NCBI RefSeq assembly: GCF_900182635.1
Contig: NZ_FXTD01000008.1
Coordinates: 1-64,000 of the forward strand
DNA length: 64,000 nucleotides
Source: Halorubrum cibi
Lineage (GTDB): Archaea; Halobacteriota; Halobacteria; Halobacteriales; Haloferacaceae
Reading direction: 5' to 3'
Made by a program: the position numbers and the translations under genes. The notes below the pieces were generated by a model that was not told the DNA's origin, made no database searches, and was given only the letters and a program-made list of their open reading frames with translations. Shown here piece by piece: positions 36,748 to 45,093 of this stretch (its first letter is position 1; each line of letters opens with the position of its first letter).

Positions 36748-37794
36748 ATGCGCGTCGCGTTCGTCTCGCTTTTCACCCCCGAACACGGCGACACGCCGGC
36801 GCGTTCCCGGACGCGCCGGACCGCCGCGGGACTCGCGGACCGCGGCCACGACGTGACGTGGCTGTGTGCCCGCTGGTGGGGCGGCGAGGCGTCGACGTTC
36901 GAGACGGACGGGATCACGTATCGCTCCGTCGTCGTCGACCCGTCGCCTTCGGCGTTCGCGGCGCGGGTTCCGGCGGCGGTCCGTCGGCTCGACCCGGACG
37001 TCGTCCACGCGGTCAACAGCCCGCCGACGCCGGCGCTCGCGACCACGCTCGCCGGCCGGCTCGGCGGGTCGCCGGTCCTCGTCGACTGGTGGCGCGACCA
37101 TCCGGCGGACTCGAGGCGGGTCTACCCGCTTCTCGCACGCGGCGCGGACGCGGTCTCGACGCCCTCGCGCACGACGAAGACGCGGATCCGCGAACACGGC
37201 GCGGACGGGTCGACGGTCCGCGTGATCCCCGAGAGCGTCGACTTCGACCTGGTCGAGGAGGCGGAGCCGGACGACCGCTTCGACGCGGTCTACTCCCGAC
37301 GACTCGACCGCCACGCGAACGTCGAGACGTTCCTGCTGGCGCTCGCCGAGCGTCGCGGTCGCGACTGGAGCGCCGCGGTGATCGGCGACGGTCCCGAGCG
37401 AAACCGGATCGAATCGACGGCCGAGGACCTCCGGCTCGACGACCGGGTCACCTTCCTCGGAGACCTGCCGCTCGACGAGCGAGTCTCGGTGTTCAAGGGG
37501 ACCCACGTCTTCGCGCAGACCGCGAGCTGGGAGACGTTCCCGACGGAGCTACTGTGGGCGTTAGCCTGCGGGTGCGTCGGGCTCGTCGAGTATCAGGCCG
37601 ATTCGAGCGCACACGAACTCGTCGAGGGGCGGGAGCGCGGACGGCTCGTCACCAGTCCGGCGGAGCTGGCCGACGCGATCGCGACCGTCGGCGACCTCGA
37701 TCGACGAACGATCGATACCGGATTCGAGACGTACGATCGCGGTGCGGTTCTCGACCGATACGTCGAGGCCTACCGCGAACTCGACGAGAGCTGA
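36748..37794 (+). CDS. Glycosyltransferase family 4 protein
   Basis: This 348-residue GT-B enzyme starts VAFVSLFTPEHGDTPARS (N-terminal Rossmann fold, sugar-acceptor side) and has IGDGPERNRIESTAEDL and the donor-site region WETFPTELLWALACGCVGL. It would transfer a sugar from a nucleotide donor to a lipid, exopolysaccharide or protein glycan. It stands alone with its own T-rich promoter (ctttttgt, 36716-36723, 28 bases before the ATG). A flippase lies 18 kb away, so the glycan pathway is unknown. Confidence 0.82.
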   Translation: MRVAFVSLFTPEHGDTPARSRTRRTAAGLADRGHDVTWLCARWWGGEASTFETDGITYRSVVVDPSPSAFAARVPAAVRRLDPDVVHAVNSPPTPALATTLAGRLGGSPVLVDWWRDHPADSRRVYPLLARGADAVSTPSRTTKTRIREHGADGSTVRVIPESVDFDLVEEAEPDDRFDAVYSRRLDRHANVETFLLALAERRGRDWSAAVIGDGPERNRIESTAEDLRLDDRVTFLGDLPLDERVSVFKGTHVFAQTASWETFPTELLWALACGCVGLVEYQADSSAHELVEGRERGRLVTSPAELADAIATVGDLDRRTIDTGFETYDRGAVLDRYVEAYRELDES

Positions 37795-37851
37795 CGGCTC
37801 GCGATCTTCCGAGCCAACGAACGGAGAGAACGGAGCGGACGGCGCCGCCGG

Positions 37852-38499
37852 TCAGGCCTCGTCGGGAGCGATCGTCCCGCCGTACTTCATGAAGACGAAC
37901 GCGAGCCCGAGCGTGCTCACCATGGCGATGAAGGTGGCGATAGTCAGCGCGCGCGCGCCGTCGGGGACGAACACCGCGCTGCTCTCCCCGCCGCCGGTGT
38001 CGACCGTCGGGATGTCCTCGCCGACGGCGAGCCCGCCGTGCATCCCGACCGCGGTGTGGGGCACGCAGTGGTAGTGGGTGATGCCGACGTCCTCCTCGCT
38101 CGTCTCGTACTCGTAGGTGTGACCCTCCTCGTCGATCGCGTCGCCGCTGTCGAGCGAGGCGGGGCCGCCCTCCTCGACGGTCTGGACGTTGTGCGCGCCG
38201 CCGCTTCCGGTCCACTCCCAGGTGACCGTCGTCCCCGGATCGACCCACACCAGTGAGGGATCGAACGCGAGCCCCTGATCGCCGGCACCGACCGATATCG
38301 TCACCGCGTCCTGTCCGCGGGCGTCCTGGTAGGTCCCGAGGTTCTGGTTCGCCCCGCTCGGCCAGTCCGGCTCCACGCTGCCGCCGCCACCCTCCTGTCC
38401 CGCGGCAGTTCCCGTCGCGGCCGTGGCTCCGCCGACGGCGGCAGCCGTGCCGCCGGCGGTCCGCATGAACGTGCGCCGAGAGACGTCGTCCGTGCTCAT
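37852..38499 (-). CDS. Halocyanin-type blue copper protein
   Basis: This 215-residue protein has a Tat signal (SRRTFMR at 7-13, then a hydrophobic Ala/Gly stretch with the likely cleavage or lipidation region near residue 32-36), then a cupredoxin domain. Copper ligands are the His in GGAHNVQ and the Cys, His and Met of YHCVPHTAVGMHG. A C-terminal membrane helix (about 185-205) anchors it outside the membrane. It is an extracytoplasmic electron carrier to a terminal oxidase or another acceptor, fitting the complex I operon only at the level of respiration. Confidence 0.9.
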   Translation of the reverse strand: MSTDDVSRRTFMRTAGGTAAAVGGATAATGTAAGQEGGGGSVEPDWPSGANQNLGTYQDARGQDAVTISVGAGDQGLAFDPSLVWVDPGTTVTWEWTGSGGAHNVQTVEEGGPASLDSGDAIDEEGHTYEYETSEEDVGITHYHCVPHTAVGMHGGLAVGEDIPTVDTGGGESSAVFVPDGARALTIATFIAMVSTLGLAFVFMKYGGTIAPDEA

Positions 38500-38621
38500 A
38501 GATCCGAGTTCGTCACCGCCGATAGTGAATATGTTGGTTCCGCTCGCTCGGAAACGACGAGGGACGGGTTCCGATCGCCCACGTCCGTCGTTCCGCGTCC
38601 GTCGTTCGCCCCCGATCGGCC

Positions 38622-40970
38622 TCAGCGAACCGAGTCGAGGAGCAGCCGCTGTTCGACCCGCTTCACCTCGTGTTGAACGTCGCGGACGGCGTCGATGTTC
38701 GCGGAGATGGAGGAGACGCCCTCCTCGACGAGGAAGTCGACCATCTCCGATTTCGAGCCCGCCTGCCCGCAGATGCTGGTGTCGACGTCCAGCTCGCGAC
38801 ACCGCTCGATGGTGTCGCCGATGAGTCGCAAGACGGCGGGGTGAAGCTCGTCGAAGCGGTCGGCGACGTGCTCGTTGTTGCGGTCGACCGCGAGGGTGTA
38901 CTGGGTGAGGTCGTTGGTGCCGAAGGAGGCGAAGTCGATCCCCGCCTCGGCGAGCTCGTCGATCTGGAGCGCGCTCGCCGGCGTTTCGATCATCACGCCC
39001 CACCGATGCGTCTCGGGATCGATCCCCGCCTCGCGCATGTGGCGTTTCACGCCCTCGAGGTCGGCCGCGTCGTTGACGAGCGGGAACATCACTTCGAGGT
39101 TGTCATAGCCCATGTCGATGAGCCGCGCGAACGCGGCGAGCTCCTGGCGGAACGGCTCGGGTTTGTCGAGGCTCCGGCGGATCCCGCGCCAGCCCAGCAT
39201 CGGGTTGTGCTCGTTCGGCTCGCCGTCGCCGCCCTCCAGCTCGCTGAACTCGTCCGTCGGCGCATCGATGGTCCGGACCCGGACCGGTCGCGGGTAGAAC
39301 TCGTCGGCGACCCGTCGAACGCCGTCGATGAGCTCGTCCTGGTACGCCCGCTTGCCGTGGTCCGCGATGTACTTCTCCGGCGTCTTCCCGAGCGAGAGTA
39401 CCATGTGCTCGATCCGGAGCAGTCCGACGCCGTCCGCGCCGGTCGCGGCCGCACGCTCGGCGGCCTCCGGGATCGAGACGTTCACCTTCACCTCCGTCGC
39501 CGTCATCGGCTTGACGGGGGTCTCCGGCCGCGCGGCCTCCACCGGTTCGAACTCCTCCGCGGGCTCGGCCGTCTCGTCGGCCCCGGCCCGGACGCTCCCC
39601 TTGTCGCCGTCGATCGTGACGCCGCCGCCCTCCTCCAGCACGCGGGTCCCGTTGCCCGTGCCGACGACGGCCGGGACGCCGAGCTCGCGGGAGATTATCG
39701 CGGCGTGACTCGTCATCCCGCCCTCGTCGGTCACGATCCCCGCGGCGCGTTTCATGGCGGGAACCATGTCCGGCATCGTCATCTCGGTCACGAGCACGTC
39801 GCCCTCCTGGACCTGGTCGAGGTGGTCGAGCTTCGTGACGATCCGGACGGTGCCGGAGACCACGCCGGGACTCGCGCCGAGACCGTCCACGAGCACGTCC
39901 GCCGCGTCTCCGTCTCCGTCGCCGCCGTCGCCGGCTTCCCCGCCGCCGTTGCCGGCCACCGCCGCGCTGAGGTCGTCGCCGCCGGACTCGTCGTCGACCG
40001 ACCCGTTTGCGTCGTCGTCCTCGCGGATCGTGGTGATCGGCCGCGACTGGAGCATGTACACCTCGTCGTCGTAGATCGCCCACTCGACGTCCTGTGGCGT
40101 GCCGTAGTGGTCCTCGACGAGTTCGCCGAGTCCGACCAGCTCGTCGATCTCGTCGTCGGAGAGCACCCGCGCCGTGCGCCGGTCCTCCTCGACGTCGAGC
40201 TGGACCGTCTCGCCCGACTCGGGGTCTTTCACCATCTCGACTTTCTTGTCCGCGACCGTCACGTCCTCGACGCGGTCGCGGCCGCGGTCGTACACGTAGT
40301 TGTCCGGGGAGACGGTGCCGGAGACGACCGCCTCGCCGAGCCCCCAAGCGGCCTCGATCGTCATCTGTGGGTCGCCCGTCGAGGGGTGGCTCGTGAACAG
40401 CACGCCCGACTTCTCGGCGTCGACCATCCGTTGGACGACCACCGCGATGTCGACGTCCTCGTGGGGGAACCCGCGCTGTTGGCGGTAGTAGATCGCCCGC
40501 TGGGTGAAAAGCGACGCCCAGCACTCCTTCACGCGCCGGAGGAGGTCGGCCTCGCGGACGTTGAGGAACGTCTCCTGCTGGCCGGCGAACGACGAGTCGG
40601 GAAGGTCCTCGGCGGTCGCCGACGAGCGCACGGCGACGAACGCCTCCTCGCCGTCTTCGCCCATCTCGCGGTAGCTCTCCACGATGCCTTCGCGGACCTC
40701 GTCGGGGAACGGGGTCTCGGTGATCAGCTCCCGAGCGGTCGCCTCCGCCTCCCGGAGCGCGGCGGAATCCTCGGGGTCCACGTCGACGGCGGCGAACAGC
40801 TCCTCGTCTATCTCCGCCTCCTCGATGAACTCGCGGTAGGTCCCCGCCGTGACGACGAATCCCGGCGGGACCGGCAGCCCCGCGCCGATGAGTTCGCCGA
40901 GCGAAGCCCCCTTGCCACCGACGGTCCCGATGTCGTCGGCGTCGACGTCGTCCAGCCAGAGTACTGCCAT
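38622..40970 (-). CDS. ppsA: Phosphoenolpyruvate synthase
   Basis: This 782-residue enzyme converts pyruvate and ATP to PEP, AMP and phosphate for gluconeogenesis. The domain order is classical. An ATP-grasp N-terminal domain (VGGKGASLGELIGAGLPVP, SSATAEDLPDSSFAGQQET) is followed by the swivelling domain with phosphohistidine GGMTSHAAIISRELGVPAV, around residue 420. The C-terminal TIM barrel carries FGTNDLTQYTL and the CGQAG catalytic cysteine. An Asp/Gly-rich insertion of about 25 residues before the swivel domain is typical of haloarchaea. The TATA-like element at 41030-41037 (minus strand) gives a leader of about 40 nt. Confidence 0.95.
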   Translation of the reverse strand: MAVLWLDDVDADDIGTVGGKGASLGELIGAGLPVPPGFVVTAGTYREFIEEAEIDEELFAAVDVDPEDSAALREAEATARELITETPFPDEVREGIVESYREMGEDGEEAFVAVRSSATAEDLPDSSFAGQQETFLNVREADLLRRVKECWASLFTQRAIYYRQQRGFPHEDVDIAVVVQRMVDAEKSGVLFTSHPSTGDPQMTIEAAWGLGEAVVSGTVSPDNYVYDRGRDRVEDVTVADKKVEMVKDPESGETVQLDVEEDRRTARVLSDDEIDELVGLGELVEDHYGTPQDVEWAIYDDEVYMLQSRPITTIREDDDANGSVDDESGGDDLSAAVAGNGGGEAGDGGDGDGDAADVLVDGLGASPGVVSGTVRIVTKLDHLDQVQEGDVLVTEMTMPDMVPAMKRAAGIVTDEGGMTSHAAIISRELGVPAVVGTGNGTRVLEEGGGVTIDGDKGSVRAGADETAEPAEEFEPVEAARPETPVKPMTATEVKVNVSIPEAAERAAATGADGVGLLRIEHMVLSLGKTPEKYIADHGKRAYQDELIDGVRRVADEFYPRPVRVRTIDAPTDEFSELEGGDGEPNEHNPMLGWRGIRRSLDKPEPFRQELAAFARLIDMGYDNLEVMFPLVNDAADLEGVKRHMREAGIDPETHRWGVMIETPASALQIDELAEAGIDFASFGTNDLTQYTLAVDRNNEHVADRFDELHPAVLRLIGDTIERCRELDVDTSICGQAGSKSEMVDFLVEEGVSSISANIDAVRDVQHEVKRVEQRLLLDSVR

Positions 40971-41305
40971 TCGTATGTCCGGTGGATCCACGACCCGCCG
41001 TATGAATCTTCCGAACCGAACGGCGCCGAATAAATGTTACTCGCGAGCGAGTTGTCAGCGGCCGTCCGTCGTCTCGACTCGAGATCGTCGTGTTTCGATG
41101 GAAGGAGGTAAACGGCGGTTCGAAAGCGAAAGAGGGCCGAGTTCGTCGCGGGTGTGACGAACCGAGAGACGGTCCGTACCTTCCCACACGCCTTCGGGTG
41201 ACCTATACTTACTTGCTGATCGAATGATCGGTCCGAACACGTGTTACAGGTGCTGTAACATCACTGTCGACACGGACGGCGAGCGCGACCGGCGCGGCAG
41301 ACGGA
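40971..41305. other. Gene-poor intergenic region between ppsA and the DUF gene
   Basis: It holds the ppsA promoter (minus strand, TATA near 41030-41037), an outward-looking TATA-like ctatactt on the plus strand at 41203-41210, and the perfect palindrome at 41242-41260. No open frame with credible codon use lies after the plus-strand TATA, so what that promoter serves is unclear. Confidence 0.45.
41242..41260. promoter_or_regulatory. Perfect inverted repeat TGTTACAG-GTG-CTGTAACA
   Basis: Eight-base arms with a three-base spacer form a compact operator-like palindrome. It lies about 30-40 bases after a plus-strand TATA element (41203-41210) and about 45 bases beyond the 3' end of the minus-strand gene at 41306. 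It could be an operator, an RNA hairpin at the 3' end of the operon, or both. Confidence 0.5.
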
Positions 41306-41935
41306 TCACTCGCCCGCCAGCCGCCGCCGCTCCGTCCGAAGGAGACGCTCCCAGAGTCCGAACAGGCGGCTGTCGAGGCCGTAGGCTTCGTCCACCCGAG
41401 CGACCCAAGCGTCGTCGGCGAAGAGCAGTCGCTGGAACCGCCGGACCTCCGGGGAGAGGCGGTCGCGGTCGCCGGCGTAGTACGACAGCGACTCCTCGCG
41501 CGTCCGCTCGACGAGGTCGCTCGGGACCGCGATCCCGTCTGCGGCCGCGACGTGGACGAACCACTCGAGGTGTAACAGCGCGGCCGCCGCCAAAAATCGC
41601 TCGCGGAAGCCGGAGAGCCCCGCGAGCGCGGGGCGGCCGTCGACGACGACGTCCCGCGGGCGCGAGAAGTGCGGGGCGCTCACGGTGACGCCTCCGGCGG
41701 CGGCGACCTCGCGCGCCACCCGGCGGAGCCGCCACTCGCCGTATCGGACCGGCGCGATGAGGCCGAGTTCGTACCACAGCGGCATCCACTCGCAGTAGGG
41801 TTCCGAGAAGACGCCGTCCGCGAGCAGCGTCGTCGCCACCGAGCGCGCCGACGCCGGCGAGAGGTCGGTCGGGTCCGCGGCGAGCCGCGCCGCGATCCGG
41901 TCCCCGTCGAGGTCGGCGGCACCCGGAAATCCCAT
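41306..41935 (-). CDS. Uncharacterised haloarchaeal protein downstream of MinD-like gene (start uncertain)
   Basis: This soluble, mostly helical protein contains PYCEWMPLWYELGLIAPVRY and ends RLRRVAREVAAAGG...ERLLRTERRRLAGE. Protein-like sequence (ITVLRLLRSTEPQDFADWYA) continues upstream of ATG 41935 to about 42031, but no ATG or GTG is in frame there. The true start may be a rare codon (ATC at 42029-42031 or ACG/CTC near 42035-42040), or the 5' end may be damaged. With ATG 41935 the product has 209 residues and lacks about 32 apparently conserved ones. It follows the 42054 gene closely and probably shares its transcript. No function is recognised. Confidence 0.6.
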   Translation of the reverse strand: MGFPGAADLDGDRIAARLAADPTDLSPASARSVATTLLADGVFSEPYCEWMPLWYELGLIAPVRYGEWRLRRVAREVAAAGGVTVSAPHFSRPRDVVVDGRPALAGLSGFRERFLAAAALLHLEWFVHVAAADGIAVPSDLVERTREESLSYYAGDRDRLSPEVRRFQRLLFADDAWVARVDEAYGLDSRLFGLWERLLRTERRRLAGE

Positions 41936-42053
41936 CCCCTCGGCGACGTGGCGGGTGTACGCGCGGCTCGCGGCGTACCAGTCGGCGAAGTCCTGCGGTT
42001 CGGTCGATCGGAGGAGGCGGAGGACGGTGATGGGGAGCGTAGGGGCGGCCGGG

Positions 42054-42815
42054 TCAAAACCGCTCCGCCCGGTCCGCGTCGTCGTCGTTCGGCTCGTCGT
42101 CGCCGCTCGGCTCGTCGTCCCCGCCGTCCGCGAGCGCGTCGTCGTCGTTCGGCTCGTCGTCGCCGCTCGGCTCGTCGTCCCCGCCGTCCGCGAGCGCGTC
42201 GTCCAGTCCCCACTCGCTCGCGCGCGCTTCGGCTTCGGCGCGCGCCTGCTCGCGGATCGCCGCAATCCGGTCGTCGTCCGCGAGGAACGCCGCGACCGCA
42301 TCGGCCTCCTCGCCGTCGTCGTCCGCCAGTCGCTCGGCCGGTGCGGCCTCGCGGGTCCGGTCCGCGAGGTCGGGATCGTCGGCGAGCTCCGTCGCCGCCG
42401 CGGCCGGCGGGATCCTGAGCGACTCCTCGGCGTGGGCCGCCCGGAGGGCGTCGGGCGCGACCGCGTACAGCTCGACGCGGTACGGGCCGGGCACGGCCAG
42501 CTCGGCGAGCGCGTCGGGGCCGCCGCTGTCCGTCACGGTGTTGTACGCCAACACGGGGACGCCCGCCTCGAAGGTGAGCACGCCGCGGGCGTCGCCGGCG
42601 AGCAGCAGCGTCTCCTGGGGGACGACGGTGGCGTAGCCGGTCAGATCGCGGTCGAGCGCGGCGGCGAGGGTGGTCCCGATGTCGGAGACGACTCGCGACC
42701 GGAGGAGGTCGCCACGGGGGATCTCGAGGACCGGCTGGTCGGTCGAGCCCCCTACTCCGTCCGTCGATCCCGTCGCGTCGGTCGACCGTCCCGACCCGCC
42801 CGACGGCCCGCTCAT
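42054..42815 (-). CDS. Uncharacterised protein coupled to the MinD-like gene
   Basis: This 253-residue protein starts with a Ser/Gly/Thr-rich linker (about 1-28). A globular domain of about 28-130 follows (VLEIPRGDLLRSRVVSDIGT, GYATVVPQETLLLAGDARGV, FEAGVPVLAYNTV), then an acidic helical region. The C-terminus is a 20-residue acidic repeat encoded by a perfect 60-base DNA duplication (42075-42203). The ATG overlaps the MinD-like TGA (ATGA). I recall a similar arrangement in Haloferax volcanii, where a partner of MinD2 is encoded directly downstream (HVO_0596); whether this is that protein needs alignment. Confidence 0.65.
   Translation of the reverse strand: MSGPSGGSGRSTDATGSTDGVGGSTDQPVLEIPRGDLLRSRVVSDIGTTLAAALDRDLTGYATVVPQETLLLAGDARGVLTFEAGVPVLAYNTVTDSGGPDALAELAVPGPYRVELYAVAPDALRAAHAEESLRIPPAAAATELADDPDLADRTREAAPAERLADDDGEEADAVAAFLADDDRIAAIREQARAEAEARASEWGLDDALADGGDDEPSGDDEPNDDDALADGGDDEPSGDDEPNDDDADRAERF
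42075..42203. repeat. Perfect 60-bp tandem repeat inside the 42054 gene
   Basis: The unit recurs exactly at a 60-base step for just over two copies (129 bases). Each copy encodes ALADGGDDEPSGDDEPNDDD. Since 60 is a multiple of three the frame is kept, and the two copies show no synonymous difference, so the duplication is recent or is kept homogeneous. Confidence 0.9.
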
Positions 42816-43579
42816 GGCGTGTCCGGGACGACCGCGCTCTTGAACCGCGCCGCCACCGCGTCCTCGTCGCCGTCGCGCACCTCGAGGCGGGCGGCCGCCT
42901 CGCGGTACCGCGCCGCGGGCTCGCTGTCGGGCGCGTGCGCGAGAAGGGGCTTCCCGGCCCGCCGTGCCGCGCGGACCACGTCGCTGTCGGGCACCTCCGC
43001 GAGCACCGGACCGCCGAAGTGGCGGCCGGCCTGCTCCGCGACCGCGGCCGCCGGATCCCGCACCTTGTTGAGCAGGACGCCCGCGGTCTCGGTGCCGTAC
43101 GACCGGGCGTACTCCTGGACCTTCAGCCCGTCCGAGAGCGCGGGGATCGTCGGCTCGACCACGATCACGACGCGGTCGGCGAGGACGACAGGCAACACCG
43201 CGGACTTCGATCCGAGCGCGGCCGGCGAATCGAGGAGGAGCACGTCGGTGTCGCGGGCGAGTTCGGCGACGACCTCGCGGAGCCGCGCGGGATCGGCCGC
43301 CGAAAAGCCCGCGAGCGAGGTGCCACAGGGGACGACGGAGAGCCCGAACCGCTCGTAGGTCGCCTCCGAGACGTCGGTCGCGGTCCCCTCGACGAGGAGG
43401 TCGTGGAGGGTGACCGCCGCGTCGTCGAGTCCGGTGTGAAACAGCAGGTTCGCCATCCCGGTGTCGGCGTCGACGACGGTCACGTCGTGCTCCTCGGAGA
43501 GCGCCATGCCGAGCGCGAGCGTGCTCGTCGTCTTGCCGGTGCCGCCCTTTCCGCTGGCGACCGCGAACGCCTCGACCAT
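42812..43579 (-). CDS. MinD/ParA-family ATPase
   Basis: This 255-residue protein has the deviant Walker A KGGTGKT at 11-17 (first lysine K11, ATP lysine K16), VVDADTGMANLLFHTG and LLLDSPAAL (Walker B). The C-terminus lacks the long amphipathic membrane-targeting helix of bacterial MinD; it ends VAARFKSAVVPDTP. Haloarchaeal MinD paralogues position motility and chemotaxis machinery rather than FtsZ. This one heads a three-gene operon with two unknown proteins, which are likely partners (inference). Its start codon lies 161 bases from the divergent rhodanese-MBL gene. Confidence 0.85.
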   Translation of the reverse strand: MVEAFAVASGKGGTGKTTSTLALGMALSEEHDVTVVDADTGMANLLFHTGLDDAAVTLHDLLVEGTATDVSEATYERFGLSVVPCGTSLAGFSAADPARLREVVAELARDTDVLLLDSPAALGSKSAVLPVVLADRVVIVVEPTIPALSDGLKVQEYARSYGTETAGVLLNKVRDPAAAVAEQAGRHFGGPVLAEVPDSDVVRAARRAGKPLLAHAPDSEPAARYREAAARLEVRDGDEDAVAARFKSAVVPDTP

Positions 43580-43739
43580 GCCCTCTCGTCCGCGTCGGCG
43601 CGTTAAAAGGTGTCCGTTGCCGGTCCGATCGGCACGCCAACGGCACGTGGCCGGACTTCCCCGAGATCCCGTCCATGAGGGAAGCGTCCTCGGCGTCTCC
43701 GAGAACAGCGCTTTTGTTCACTCGGATCAATACTCCGCC

Positions 43740-45035
43740 ATGGTCGAGACGATATCCGCGAACGAGTTCCGCGACATGGTCGACGCGGCGCGACGTGGCG
43801 AACGCGAGTTCGTCGTCGTCGACACCAGACCGGAGGAGAGCTACGCGGGCTGGCGGATCGCCGGGTCGATCAACTACGTCTACAAGCCCTTCCACGACTT
43901 CGACCGCGACGGGTTCGAGGCGGAGACCGGGATCGGCCCCGAGGAGACCGTCGTGACCGTCTGCGCGAAGGGGAAGTCGTCGCACGCGCTCGCCGACGAC
44001 CTCGCCGCCGCCGGCTACGAGGACGTGTACGCCATCGACGACGGGATGCGCGGCTGGTCGGCAGTGTACGACCACGCCGAGATTCCCCTCCCCGACGCCG
44101 GCGACGACACTCTCGAGATCGTCCAGATCCAGCGCCGCGCGAAGGGATGTCTGGGGTACCTGATCGTCGGCGGCCGCGCGGCCGACGGCGAGGACGGCGA
44201 GGACGGCGAGGACGACGATCGCGTCGCAGTCGCTGATTCCGACGGCTCCCGTATCGCCGTCGCTATCGACGTCTCCCGCCACGGCGAGGAGTGGCGGACC
44301 GCGGCCGCCGCCCGCGACGCGTCGATCGCGGCCGTGCTCGACACCCACGTCCACGCCGACCACCTCTCCGGCGGCCGGGCGCTCGCGGACGACCTCGGCG
44401 TCCCCTACGTCCTCCCGGCCGCGGCAGCCGACCGCGACGTGGCGTACGACTTCGACGCGCTCGAGCGCAACGAGGTCCTCGACGTCGGCGGGGTCGACGT
44501 GAAGGCGCTCGCGACCCCCGGCCACACCGACGACGGCGCGAGCTACCTCGTCGGGCGCTCCGCGGTTCTCACCGGCGACGCCCTCTTCACCGACAGCGTC
44601 GGCCGGACGGAACTCCAGTTCGCGGCGGGCGACGAGGGGAGAGAACGCGAATCCGCCGGCTCGCGAACCGGCGCGGAGCGACTCCACGACTCGCTCCACG
44701 GCACGCTCCTCGCGGAGCCCGACGACGTCGTCGTGTTGCCCGGTCACTTCTCGGTCGCGAACGACGGGACCACCGGCGACGCGGTCCCGGGAGAGCCCGT
44801 GGCGACGACGGTGGGCGAGGCCCGAACGGGAATCGGGATCCTCGACCGGGACCGGGAGGCGTTCGTCGAGGAGATCACGGCGACGTTGCCGGAGAAACCG
44901 CCGAACTACGAGTCGGTGATAGCGGCCAACCGCGGGGTCGAATCGCCGGCCGACGAGGTCGCGGCGATCGAACTCGAGATGGGACCGAACCGCTGTGCGG
45001 CCGAGCCCGCGCCGGAGCCCGAAGCCGACGACTGA
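43740..45035 (+). CDS. Rhodanese domain fused to metallo-beta-lactamase-fold hydrolase
   Basis: This 431-residue protein has an N-terminal rhodanese (about 1-115) with active-site C75 in VTVCAKGKS. An MBL domain (about 125-430) follows with THVHADH (H203, H205, D207, H208), a GHTDDG zinc ligand, TGDALF and PGHF. This resembles persulfide dioxygenase (ETHE1-like) enzymes fused to rhodanese, which oxidise glutathione-type persulfides or handle sulfane sulfur. Haloarchaea use other thiols such as gamma-glutamylcysteine, so the true substrate is unknown. An acidic insertion (DGEDGEDGEDDD, about 149-160), encoded by three copies of a nine-base unit, separates early MBL strands. Confidence 0.85.
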   Translation: MVETISANEFRDMVDAARRGEREFVVVDTRPEESYAGWRIAGSINYVYKPFHDFDRDGFEAETGIGPEETVVTVCAKGKSSHALADDLAAAGYEDVYAIDDGMRGWSAVYDHAEIPLPDAGDDTLEIVQIQRRAKGCLGYLIVGGRAADGEDGEDGEDDDRVAVADSDGSRIAVAIDVSRHGEEWRTAAAARDASIAAVLDTHVHADHLSGGRALADDLGVPYVLPAAAADRDVAYDFDALERNEVLDVGGVDVKALATPGHTDDGASYLVGRSAVLTGDALFTDSVGRTELQFAAGDEGRERESAGSRTGAERLHDSLHGTLLAEPDDVVVLPGHFSVANDGTTGDAVPGEPVATTVGEARTGIGILDRDREAFVEEITATLPEKPPNYESVIAANRGVESPADEVAAIELEMGPNRCAAEPAPEPEADD

Positions 45036-45081
45036 CGCGGCCGGGAGCCGTCGACTGACGCGGTCGGGAGCCGTCGACTGA
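45031..45081. repeat. 23-bp tandem duplication covering the stop codon of the MBL gene
   Basis: The unit CTGACGCGGYCGGGAGCCGTCGA, given here in words as a 23-base block with one C/T difference, occurs twice from about 45032, and a third CTGA follows. TGA codons fall at 45033-45035, 45056-45058 and 45079-45081, each 23 bases apart and therefore in three different frames. Confidence 0.75.
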
Positions 45082-45093
45082 ACGCGACCGAAC

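Noticed and set aside
41224-41688. Plus-strand frame starting MIGPNTCYRCCNITVDTDGE
   Set aside because: The Cys-rich start looked like a zinc protein, but after about 20 codons it becomes Arg/Gly-rich antisense of the minus-strand DUF gene.
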